Positions 1 to 6,336 of a stretch of DNA of 12,656 nucleotides are shown piece by piece. The notes under the pieces are model-generated. The model did not search any database. It saw only the letters and a list, made by a program, of their open reading frames with translations, and had not been told where the DNA came from. Each line of letters begins with the position of its first letter. Position 1 is the first letter of the stretch. Position numbers and translations under genes: made by a program. Origin of the DNA: an uncultured bacterium (GTDB lineage: Bacteria > Bacteroidota > Bacteroidia > CAILMK01); the NCBI GenBank assembly GCA_903835275.1, contig CAILMK010000750.1, forward strand, positions 1 to 12,656, written 5' to 3'.

Positions 1-69
1 CCGAATGCAGGTGCACAAGGCGACGTTACCGACGTAGAATACGAAGACGTAGGCGGCGAGAAAAAGTAA
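1..69 (+). CDS. dnaK: DnaK (Hsp70) chaperone, C-terminal end only
   Basis: The first 22 codons read in frame 1 end in TDVEYEDVGGEKK and a TAA stop. Bacterial DnaK proteins end in a disordered Gly/Ala/Gln-rich tail followed by an acidic motif of the type DVxDAEYEEV, and the visible tail (PNAGAQGDV, then TDVEYEDV) fits this well. DnaK is the cytoplasmic ATP-dependent Hsp70 chaperone that works with DnaJ and GrpE. The conserved acidic end contributes to client handling. Nothing of the nucleotide-binding or substrate-binding domain lies in the window, so the call rests on the tail alone. A strong terminator about 50 bases downstream indicates that dnaK is the last gene of its transcript. Confidence 0.85.
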   Translation, partial: PNAGAQGDVTDVEYEDVGGEKK

Positions 70-78
70 AATGATTTG

Positions 79-106
79 GTCGACAGTCCACAGACGACGG
101 ACCACG
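79..106. repeat. Degenerate heptanucleotide tandem repeat (4 units)
   Basis: Four consecutive 7-base units fit G(T/A)C(C/G)AC(A/G): GTCGACA, GTCCACA, GACGACG, GACCACG. They lie between the dnaK stop codon and its terminator hairpin. Units 2 and 4 share the core G-x-CCAC, and units 1 and 3 share G-x-CGAC. Nothing suggests that the array is coding. It resembles the short intergenic heptad repeats scattered through some bacterial genomes, but only a genome-wide count could show that. Confidence 0.5.
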
Positions 107-119
107 GATAATATTTATA

Positions 120-151
120 AAGGCGGAGTTAATAGCTCCGCCTTTTTTTTT
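120..151 (+). terminator. Rho-independent terminator of dnaK, probably bidirectional
   Basis: A perfect 9-bp stem AAGGCGGAG / CTCCGCCTT (120-128 and 136-144) with the 7-base loop TTAATAG is followed by an unbroken T run to 151. This is a textbook intrinsic terminator for the upstream dnaK. On the minus strand the same stem is followed by TTTATAAATATTAT, which is U-rich enough that it may also stop the converging paaD transcript. Confidence 0.9.
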
Positions 152-182
152 GGTGGGCGGGTGAAGAGAAGGTGGGAAAGTG

Positions 183-217
183 CGCGTTTACTATAAACGT
201 GTGACCCCTTCAGGGTC
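183..217 (-). terminator. Two adjacent hairpins downstream of paaD, possible termination or 3'-end structure
   Basis: Two small hairpins lie side by side just past the paaD stop. One is GACCC / GGGTC (203-207 and 213-217, loop CTTCA). The other is an 8-bp stem with one G-U pair closing on a 3-base loop (183-190 and 194-201; core CGTTTA-CTA-TAAACG). Neither has a T tract on the minus strand, so they are not classic intrinsic terminators. They could protect the 3' end of the paaD mRNA or act together with the bidirectional hairpin at 120-151. Confidence 0.3.
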
Positions 218-263
218 AAAATACGATGCCCACTAAACACAATGACATCACATACTATGTACC

Positions 264-764
264 CTACACCGGCTTGAACTGCTCGAATGCCTGTTTGCAA
301 TTATTGCAATAATGAATGGAACGGCACAATGTAGAACCAAAGGCGGATTTCATCACGGTATCGTGGCTATCGCAATACGGACATGCGGTATCGGCAATAT
401 CACTCACGTTCAGTTCGTTTTTATAACGCGCAGGAGGTGCCAGTCCGAATTTCTTTAGCAAGCCAAGTCCTTTTTCTGAAATATTATTGGAGCTCCAGGG
501 AGATTCAAAATCGATGATCACTTCCACTTTGTCGGTACCGAGTTTCTGGATCAGTTCCGCACGGATATTTTCCTGCATAAAGTGCAAAGCAGGGCATCCT
601 GAAAAAGTAGGCGACATCCTGACAAGGATACCCTCTGAGGATATTTCCACAGAAGGAATAATGCCCAGATCCACCACGGAAATGACAGGAATTTCAGGGT
701 CATGCACATTTTGCAATGCCTCATAAACCTGTTCCTTGCTGATCGTATCCAATACTCCTTCCAT
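264..764 (-). CDS. paaD: PaaD-like Fe-S assembly factor (MIP18/DUF59 domain plus C-terminal zinc ribbon)
   Basis: A 166-residue cytoplasmic protein. Residues 8-90 form a MIP18/DUF59 domain with the family motifs DPEIPVISVVDLGI (22-35) and PTFSGCPA (52-59), which contains the conserved Cys57. Residues 126-166 form a zinc ribbon with CPYC (128-131) and CNNC (153-156), an extra Cys147, and the closing FEQFK typical of PaaD (also called PaaJ). In phenylacetate-degrading bacteria PaaD belongs to the paaABCDE set for phenylacetyl-CoA epoxidase and is thought to help assemble or load its metal centres. Here it stands alone between dnaK and a divergent gene, with no paaABCE in view, so its client could be another Fe-S or di-iron protein. 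I chose the ATG at 764. An in-frame TTG at 773 would add three residues, but the likely promoter at 788-820 would leave it a leader of only about 10 bases. No clear Shine-Dalgarno site is visible. The stop is TAG. Confidence 0.85.
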   Translation of the reverse strand: MEGVLDTISKEQVYEALQNVHDPEIPVISVVDLGIIPSVEISSEGILVRMSPTFSGCPALHFMQENIRAELIQKLGTDKVEVIIDFESPWSSNNISEKGLGLLKKFGLAPPARYKNELNVSDIADTACPYCDSHDTVMKSAFGSTLCRSIHYCNNCKQAFEQFKPV

Positions 765-787
765 ACCGCTCAAAAATTTAATTCTGA

Positions 788-820
788 CAAAATTATTCCC
801 TTTTCGTTAGATTAAACAAA
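788..820 (-). promoter_or_regulatory. Bacteroidota-type promoter for paaD
   Basis: On the minus strand TTTG (complement of 817-820) is followed after 21 bases by TAATTTTG (complement of 788-795), an exact match to the TAnnTTTG -7 element of Bacteroidota primary sigma factors. Known spacing between TTG and TAnnTTTG is roughly 17-23 bases. Transcription would begin near 782, giving a leader of about 18 bases to the ATG at 764. This is inferred from motif match only. Confidence 0.5.
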
Positions 821-863
821 GAAAAGCAGAAATTCGTCCCAAGGAACTGATAAAACTCAGGAA

Positions 864-1925
864 GTGCATTTTAATTACCGGTTAACCGATGAAATGAAGG
901 ATATTCTCCGCAAAGCGGAGGAGCTGAATGAATTTGCCTCATGGTTCGGACTGACCCAGATATCTTTTGATGCGGAGCGCAAACAAAGCGATCTTGGCAG
1001 GCTTTTGCATTACCTTCCCGATCATGCCACCGCCATTGATGAGCAGCAACTGGTCAACTACGTGTACCGCCCGGAGGATGAAATGACACCGGAGGCACAA
1101 CGCCTGGTAAATATCCGAAGGGCCTTGCAATTTTGCCGCGTCACCGAGGAAGCTCATGGCATTCCGATCCTGCAAAAGATCCATAACATACTACTGAATA
1201 AACTGCCGGAGGAACATACCGCGGCGAAGATGCGTACGGAGGGAGATAACCCGCCATATACCATGCTGCGTGCTCTGCAGGATGATTTTACGGCGCTTGC
1301 CAATGATATGAGCATACATCCGCTGGTGCGTGTATGGCTGCTCTATTACTATCTGCGTAATGCACGCTTTTTTGAAACAGAGAACGATACACTCGCCATT
1401 ATATTCGCGTATTATTTCCTGCAAAGGGAAGGATACGGATACCGTCATTTATTGAAGCTGGAAAAATATATTATCCACAGCAAAAAATACATGGCGTACA
1501 GTATTAATTATTTTGAAAATAAAAGTTTCGATCATAAAATAAATACTGACCTGTCTGCATTTCTTCTAGTGTGTTTGCAGGGCTTTGAACAAAACCTGGA
1601 ATTTATCCGTGATAAATACCAACATGCGGTGAAGAAAAGGCTGGAGTACGGTGCATTAAAACCGCGCCAAAAAAATGCTGTTAACTACTGGCTGGAAAAA
1701 GGTTTTAACCTACATCATTCCCGTTTGAATGCTCTAAATGCGCGGCAGCGTGATATTTTATTCCGATTATATACGCAGGTGGAAATTTCCAATACGGAAG
1801 TTGCCGGTCTATATAACGTGGATAAAAAAACTGTCCAGGACGATCTCTCTGTTTTATTTCAAATGGGAATTGCCACACTGAAAGGCAGCGGCAAGGAGCA
1901 AAAATTCATACTGAATTTCCGGTAG
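864..1925 (+). CDS. Degenerate Fic-fold protein with C-terminal winged-helix domain
   Basis: A 353-residue protein laid out like class II Fic proteins: an N-terminal helical region (1-80), a Fic core (about 81-255) and a C-terminal winged helix (about 287-352). Fic landmarks are recognisable: LVNIRRAL (81-88), IPILQKIHNILLNKL (100-114), PPYTMLRALQDD (130-141) and IHPLVRVWLLYYYLRN (151-166), then FLQREGYGYRHLLKLEKYI (185-203). Where active enzymes have HPFxxGNGRxxR, this protein has ARFFETENDTLA (167-178), so the catalytic His and the nucleotide-binding Asn, Gly and Arg residues are gone. It should not AMPylate targets by the known mechanism. An S34-xxx-E38-R39 segment resembles the inhibitory (S/T)xxxE(G/N) helix, with Arg in the last place. 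The winged helix (TEVAGLYNVDKKTVQDDLSVL) suggests DNA binding. The GTG start is the first start codon after an in-frame stop at 813-815; the ATG at 894 is an alternative that would remove ten residues. It is transcribed divergently from paaD. Fic ancestry is my reading of the pattern and has not been confirmed by a search. Confidence 0.65.
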   Translation: MHFNYRLTDEMKDILRKAEELNEFASWFGLTQISFDAERKQSDLGRLLHYLPDHATAIDEQQLVNYVYRPEDEMTPEAQRLVNIRRALQFCRVTEEAHGIPILQKIHNILLNKLPEEHTAAKMRTEGDNPPYTMLRALQDDFTALANDMSIHPLVRVWLLYYYLRNARFFETENDTLAIIFAYYFLQREGYGYRHLLKLEKYIIHSKKYMAYSINYFENKSFDHKINTDLSAFLLVCLQGFEQNLEFIRDKYQHAVKKRLEYGALKPRQKNAVNYWLEKGFNLHHSRLNALNARQRDILFRLYTQVEISNTEVAGLYNVDKKTVQDDLSVLFQMGIATLKGSGKEQKFILNFR

Positions 1926-2022
1926 GGGATTCAACTATTTAATCAAAACTACGTCCCCTCCGTAACTACTCAATTATGATTTCATATTCATAAACGGATA
2001 AAATTCCTTAAATTGCAATTGA

Positions 2023-5000
2023 ATGCGTTTTATCAAAACCATATTATTCTGTTTTGTTTGCCTTTTTATTTCCATAGCGGATATAAAGGCGCAGGATATC
2101 CATTTCAAAAGATTGAGTATAGAAGATGGCATGTCTGAATGCAGTATTTATGCAGAGATGCAGGATAAAGAATGATTTTTCTGGTTTGCCACACAAGGCG
2201 GACTCAATAAATACGACGGTTATAAATTCACGGTTTATAAAAACAATCCTTCTGATTCAAATTCCATTTCCAGTAATGACATACGTTGTCTTTTCGAAGA
2301 CCATGAAGGAAATATCTGGCTGGGCAGCCAGGATGGTGGCCTGGATATGCTGGATAAAAAAAGAGGCATATTCAAAACCTACCGCAACCGCGCAGGAAAA
2401 AATTCCCTGAGTAATAATTCGGTACTTGCTATCTGTGAAGACAAACAGGGAATGTTGTGGATCGGTACCGGCGAAGGGCTAAATTCCCTCGATAGAAAAA
2501 CCGGACATTTTACAGTTTATAAAAACAATCCTGAAGATTCCACATCAATAGGAGGCAATAAAATTTATTCCATCTATGAAGATAGGGAAAACCGCTTGTG
2601 GATAGGGACTCATTCAGGAGGCTTAAACCTGATGGATCGTAAAACTGGAAAGTTCCGTTCCTACAGAGGCAATAATGGTTACCTCACCTTTGATAAGAGG
2701 AGCATTGTTCAAAGAATTTACGAAGACAATGAAGGTACTTTTTGGATCTGCGGGTTTGGTAACGGTTTGTTTTCCTTTGATCCGGCTACAGGAAAATTCA
2801 AGGCATATTATGACAGCAAAGATAAAATTCATTCTGTTTCCAGCACGGCGGTAATGGATATTCTCGAAACCGGTCCCGGAAGATATTGGGTGGCAACTTA
2901 TGGCGGAGGCATTGATCGTTTTGATAAGGCAACAGGCATATTTGAACAAATCAGGGAGAATGATTCTGATCCTTCTTCATTAAGTAATAATGCAGTTACC
3001 GGGGTAATACGCGATAAACAGGGAACTTTTTGGTTTGCAACGTATGGAGGAGGAGTCTGTAAATATGATAAGGGTAATACAAGATTTAAATCCTATAAGA
3101 AAAATGATAAATCAGGTGCCGGGTTGAGCAGTAATGTCATACTGAATATATTTGAAGATCATACAGGAAACATCTGGATTGGCACCTGGGGTGGCGGGAT
3201 GAATAAATTCAATCCGCAAACAGGAGCCTTTACCCCATGCAAATCAATGACCGATCCAAGCGATGAAAACCTGATTAATTTTATCAGCGAAGATAAGAAT
3301 GGCATGCTTTGGCTGGGCACCACCTACGGACTAAAAATATATGATCCTCAGAAAGGCTTGATTAAAACATATCTTCATGATGCAAAAGATCCAAATGCAA
3401 TATCCTCCAATGATATTTCATATATTTGGATTGACAAGGATAATTACATCTGGTGTGGAACTCCTTTGAGGGGTCTGGAGAAATTTGATCCAAAAACCGG
3501 CCATTCCTTCAAATACAAAAACATTCCCGGTGATCCGCAATCCTTAAGCCAAAACAACATAACATTTATTTCAGAAAACCACGAAGGTAAACTGTTGCTG
3601 GGCACCTGGGGCGGGGGCTTGAATATCATGGATAAAAAAACGGGGAAATTCAAGGTGTATAAAAACATCCCTGAAGATACAAACACCATCAGCAATAATA
3701 CCATCTGCGCAGTTTATGAAGATGATAAAGGTCTGCTTTATATAGGAACCGCTAATGGATTGGATATTTTCAATCCCGCCACCGGAAAAGCGAAAAAATA
3801 TTTCCAGAAAGACGGATTATCCGGTGATGTGATCTACTCCATTGCGCGGGATAAAAAAGGATTTTTCTGGCTTGGCACTAACAAGGGAATAACAAAAGCA
3901 AGTTTTAAAAATGGTGTTATGAGTGTAAAGAAATTCGACATCAGGGATGGCCTGCCGAGCAACGAATTTAACAGTACTGCCATTTGTCAGACACGTGACG
4001 GACATATCTACTCCGGCACCAATACCGGATTTACGGTCTTCCATCCTGATAGCATCAAAGATAATCCGTATATACCTCCGGTTTATATTACGGATTTTCA
4101 GGTATTCAACAAATCCCTTTCCCTGGATGATCCTCTTCATATACTGAAAAAATTAATTGCTTACACAGATACAATTGTTTTATCCTATAAACAAAATGTA
4201 TTCTCCTTTGAGTTTGCTGCCTTGAATTACCAGATCCCTGAAAAAAATGACTATGCATACAAGATGGAAGGATTTGACAAGGATTGGAATTATACAGATG
4301 CCTCCAAGCGAATTGCCACATATACTAACCTTGATCCGGGAGAATACACCTTTCGCGTAAAGGCAAGCAATAACGATGGGATTTGGAATGAAAAAGGCGT
4401 TTCCCTCAGGATCATCATCACACCGCCTTACTGGCAAACCTGGTGGTTCCGCAGTATCATGATCCTAAGCCTTGCATTAATTTTAGGCGGCATCGTTTAT
4501 TATGTTTCTACTTCACGTTTAAAAAAGAGATTGGCGGAAGTACAAAAACAAAGGGAAATAGAAGCTGTTCGTGCACGTATTTCAAGGGATATTCATGATG
4601 ATGTAGGCGCAGGTCTTTCCAAGATAGCACTAATGAGTGAAATGGGAAAAATAAACAGTGCGGAAAATGCCGAAACCAACCTTCGATTCGGGCAGCTTTC
4701 CAAAACGGCCTCTGAAATGATAGATAGTTTGCATGAAATCATCTGGGCCATCAATCCAAAGCATGATACATTGAGAAGTTTCTTCGGATATGTGCGTAGT
4801 TTTACTTTCGATTTTTTTGAAAATACCGGGATAAACTACACCATTGATTTTCCACCTGAAGTTGAGGACATACACCTTACTCCGGAATTCAGGAGAAACA
4901 TATTTATGATTGTGAAGGAAACTTTTAATAACATCATCCGCCATTCAAAGGCAAAAAATGTACACCTGGATTTTTCTGTTTCCGGAAATGATTTCCTTTT

Positions 5001-5190
5001 TAAAATACAGGATGACGGAATAGGGCTTGGCAAGCAAACAGAATCTGAATTCGGTAACGGACTCATTAATATGCAGCAACGTGCCGAAAGTCTGAATTGC
5101 ACTTTTTCAATCAATGATGCACCTATCAAAGGGGTCCTTGTAACAATCAGTGGTAAATTGAATGAAACCACAACTCATGCCAATGTATGA
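2023..5190 (+). pseudogene. Giant two-component-propeller sensor histidine kinase, interrupted by one in-frame TGA at codon 51
   Basis: Reading from the ATG at 2023 gives a clear signal peptide (MRFIKTILFCFVCLFISIA, ending near KAQ) and the start of blade 1 of a sensor propeller. Codon 51 (2173-2175) is TGA, where the repeat pattern (DKEGFFWFAT) demands glycine; GGA to TGA is one base change. The same frame then stays open for 1,004 codons to the TGA at 5190, so the restored protein is 1,055 residues. I count 14 blades of the form N-x-I-x-x-I-x-ED-x-x-G-x-LWIGT-x-GGGL, i.e. two seven-bladed propellers, followed by Y_Y_Y, one membrane helix and the kinase domains. It lacks the AraC-type domain that makes hybrid (HTCS) versions. 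TGA is a genuine stop elsewhere in this window (7481, 11256), so a genetic-code change does not explain it. A recent nonsense mutation and a base-call error are the main possibilities. The gene lies 71 bases upstream of its likely partner regulator. Confidence 0.75.
2347..5190 (+). CDS. Uninterrupted part of the propeller sensor kinase: propellers, Y_Y_Y, TM, HisKA_3, HATPase_c
   Basis: This 947-residue frame is what remains translatable if ribosomes restart after the TGA, since 2347 is the first in-frame ATG after it. In numbering of the restored 1,055-residue protein, propeller blades run to about 690. The Y_Y_Y domain (YKMEGFDKDWNY, then PGEYTFRVKASNNDG) spans about 730-800 and a membrane helix about 812-834. 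HisKA_3 has IHDDVGAGLSK with the phosphorylated His858. HATPase_c has the N-box KETFNNIIRHSKA (965-977), DDGIG (997-1001) and FGNGL (1010-1014). All catalytic motifs are intact. The family normally senses a ligand in the periplasm and phosphorylates a LuxR-type regulator in the cytoplasm. This shorter product would lack the signal peptide, blade 1 and most of blade 2, so its sensor part would probably not be exported correctly. The start codon has no evident ribosome-binding site, so restart here is a guess. Confidence 0.6.
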   Translation: MLDKKRGIFKTYRNRAGKNSLSNNSVLAICEDKQGMLWIGTGEGLNSLDRKTGHFTVYKNNPEDSTSIGGNKIYSIYEDRENRLWIGTHSGGLNLMDRKTGKFRSYRGNNGYLTFDKRSIVQRIYEDNEGTFWICGFGNGLFSFDPATGKFKAYYDSKDKIHSVSSTAVMDILETGPGRYWVATYGGGIDRFDKATGIFEQIRENDSDPSSLSNNAVTGVIRDKQGTFWFATYGGGVCKYDKGNTRFKSYKKNDKSGAGLSSNVILNIFEDHTGNIWIGTWGGGMNKFNPQTGAFTPCKSMTDPSDENLINFISEDKNGMLWLGTTYGLKIYDPQKGLIKTYLHDAKDPNAISSNDISYIWIDKDNYIWCGTPLRGLEKFDPKTGHSFKYKNIPGDPQSLSQNNITFISENHEGKLLLGTWGGGLNIMDKKTGKFKVYKNIPEDTNTISNNTICAVYEDDKGLLYIGTANGLDIFNPATGKAKKYFQKDGLSGDVIYSIARDKKGFFWLGTNKGITKASFKNGVMSVKKFDIRDGLPSNEFNSTAICQTRDGHIYSGTNTGFTVFHPDSIKDNPYIPPVYITDFQVFNKSLSLDDPLHILKKLIAYTDTIVLSYKQNVFSFEFAALNYQIPEKNDYAYKMEGFDKDWNYTDASKRIATYTNLDPGEYTFRVKASNNDGIWNEKGVSLRIIITPPYWQTWWFRSIMILSLALILGGIVYYVSTSRLKKRLAEVQKQREIEAVRARISRDIHDDVGAGLSKIALMSEMGKINSAENAETNLRFGQLSKTASEMIDSLHEIIWAINPKHDTLRSFFGYVRSFTFDFFENTGINYTIDFPPEVEDIHLTPEFRRNIFMIVKETFNNIIRHSKAKNVHLDFSVSGNDFLFKIQDDGIGLGKQTESEFGNGLINMQQRAESLNCTFSINDAPIKGVLVTISGKLNETTTHANV

Positions 5191-5215
5191 AGACGATCAG
5201 AATATCACATCTTAA

Positions 5216-5255
5216 TGTAATTGCCTGCCATTTTAAATTACTGTAATATTGCCTG
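5216..5255 (+). repeat. Imperfect direct repeat upstream of the response regulator
   Basis: TGTAATTGCCTG (5216-5227) recurs as TGTAATATTGCCTG (5242-5255), two bases longer, in the 71-base gap between the kinase and the regulator start at 5262. Repeat starts are 26 bases apart, so the copies would lie on similar faces of the helix. This could be a regulator binding site or a chance duplication in AT-rich DNA. Confidence 0.3.
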
Positions 5256-5261
5256 TTTATT

Positions 5262-5891
5262 ATGTCTATAAAGGTTGCCATTGTTGAAGATAATACCGAG
5301 CTAAGGAAACTGCTCTCGGAGGTGCTTGATGCTTCAGAAGGCATTACGTGTGTTGCTACATTCAGCAGCGGAACAGCATTTGTAAAAGTGGCTGAAAAGC
5401 TTGATGTGGACGTTATCCTCATGGATATAAATATGCCGGGCATTAATGGAATCGACGCCATCGCAAAAATAAAACCCCTGCGTCCGGAAATACAGTTTAT
5501 GATATGTACTATTTACGAGGACGATGATAAAATTTTCCAGTCCATACTTGCGGGTGCCACGGGATACATACTCAAGAAAACCCCGGCAGACAAGATTGTT
5601 GAATCCATTCATGATATTTACAACGGTGGTTCGCCGATGTCTGTGCAAATAGCCAGGAAAGTACTGGATTCCTACCAGGCAAAATCGCGTCCGGCAAGTG
5701 CGCTGGAAGGGCTTTCACTCCGTGAGCGTGAGCTGCTGACTTTCCTGGCAGATGGATACAGATATAAGGAAATTGCCGATAAAATGTTCATCAGCCTGGA
5801 TACTGTAAGAAAGCACATACACAATATCTATAGCAAGCTTCATGTGAATTCACGCGTTGAAGCATTGAATAAATTATATCCGAAAGGGTAA
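5262..5891 (+). CDS. NarL/LuxR-family response regulator
   Basis: A 209-residue cytoplasmic transcription regulator. The receiver domain (about 3-120) has the acidic pair E9-D10, the phospho-accepting Asp55 in ILMDINMPGING, switch residue Thr83, Tyr102 and the conserved Lys105 in GYILKK. A linker of about 30 residues leads to a LuxR/GerE helix-turn-helix (about 150-205) with LSLRERELLTFLADG, KEIADKMFISLDTVRKHI and IYSKLHVNSR. The ATG at 5262 gives the normal receiver start. It follows the propeller sensor kinase by 71 bases on the same strand, and HisKA_3 kinases typically phosphorylate NarL-type regulators, so the two are very likely a cognate pair. No independent promoter is obvious in the gap apart from the direct repeat at 5216-5255. 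The regulator itself is intact even though the kinase carries a premature stop. Targets are unknown. Confidence 0.93.
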   Translation: MSIKVAIVEDNTELRKLLSEVLDASEGITCVATFSSGTAFVKVAEKLDVDVILMDINMPGINGIDAIAKIKPLRPEIQFMICTIYEDDDKIFQSILAGATGYILKKTPADKIVESIHDIYNGGSPMSVQIARKVLDSYQAKSRPASALEGLSLRERELLTFLADGYRYKEIADKMFISLDTVRKHIHNIYSKLHVNSRVEALNKLYPKG

Positions 5892-5943
5892 AACAGGACA
5901 AAAAATATTGTCTCACAACAAAAATTATCCCTTGATCCAATTA

Positions 5944-6336
5944 CTATTTCATTCCTTTGAAAAAAGGCAGCAGCGTGTAAAATCCTATCAGTGGGAATAA
6001 TAACAGGGGCACCGCAAGCCCGGGAAATAATTCAGGGTTTGGAATATCCAGTGGAAGCCTAACAAGGAACATGAAAAAAATACTTGCAAAAGTCAGAATT
6101 GCTAATACTACATTCACCCATGGATGCGATTTTTCTCCTTTCCACATTTCTCCGATCATATATGCGAATGAGTAAAACAAATTCATGAAAAGATATACCG
6201 CAAAAATGGAAACGGAATTTATGATCCTGCTGAAATCAGCTACCCATGCATGGTAAAAGGAATTAAAAATAAGTGCAGCTACACAGGAAATAATTGTGGA
6301 GCAAAGAGCATGAATTAAAAACTTTTTCCAGTTCAT
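5944..6336 (-). CDS. Small four-helix integral membrane protein of unknown function
   Basis: A 130-residue very hydrophobic protein with four predicted membrane helices at about 7-27, 40-62, 74-94 and 104-124, and a charged loop (EMWKGEKSHPW, 63-73) between helices 2 and 3. I recognise no family. Its ATG follows directly after the TAA stop of the upstream yceI-like gene with no spacer, so it is almost certainly co-transcribed and probably translationally coupled. In other bacteria YceI proteins are often encoded beside cytochrome b561-type membrane proteins. This protein has His9, His29 and His71 but no clear b561 pattern, so a functional parallel is only a guess. It converges with the response regulator gene, leaving 52 bases between stops. 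Confidence 0.75.
   Translation of the reverse strand: MNWKKFLIHALCSTIISCVAALIFNSFYHAWVADFSRIINSVSIFAVYLFMNLFYSFAYMIGEMWKGEKSHPWVNVVLAILTFASIFFMFLVRLPLDIPNPELFPGLAVPLLLFPLIGFYTLLPFFKGMK

Noticed and set aside
115..300. 61-codon minus-strand open frame
   Set aside because: It overlaps the dnaK terminator and the paaD 3' end, and the product has no recognisable features.
1924..1959. AGGGGA / TCCCCT inverted repeat after the Fic-like gene as a terminator
   Set aside because: The stem is only 6 bp with a 24-base loop and no T tract.
2011..2020. AATTGCAATT perfect palindrome just before the kinase ATG
   Set aside because: A single 10-base AT-rich palindrome is weak evidence for an operator; no second copy was seen nearby.
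2173..2175. TGA as a recoded sense codon (Gly as in SR1-type codes, Trp, or selenocysteine)
   Set aside because: TGA ends other clear genes here (5190, 7481 and 11256), and the position demands Gly, not Cys or Trp. No recoding element was seen.
2126..2410. 94-residue open frame over the start of the kinase gene
   Set aside because: It lies in a different frame from the propeller repeats and has no family resemblance; the repeat pattern clearly belongs to the kinase frame.
5897..5912. GACAA / TTGTC hairpin between the regulator and the four-helix gene
   Set aside because: A 5-bp AT-rich stem with no T tract is expected by chance in this composition.
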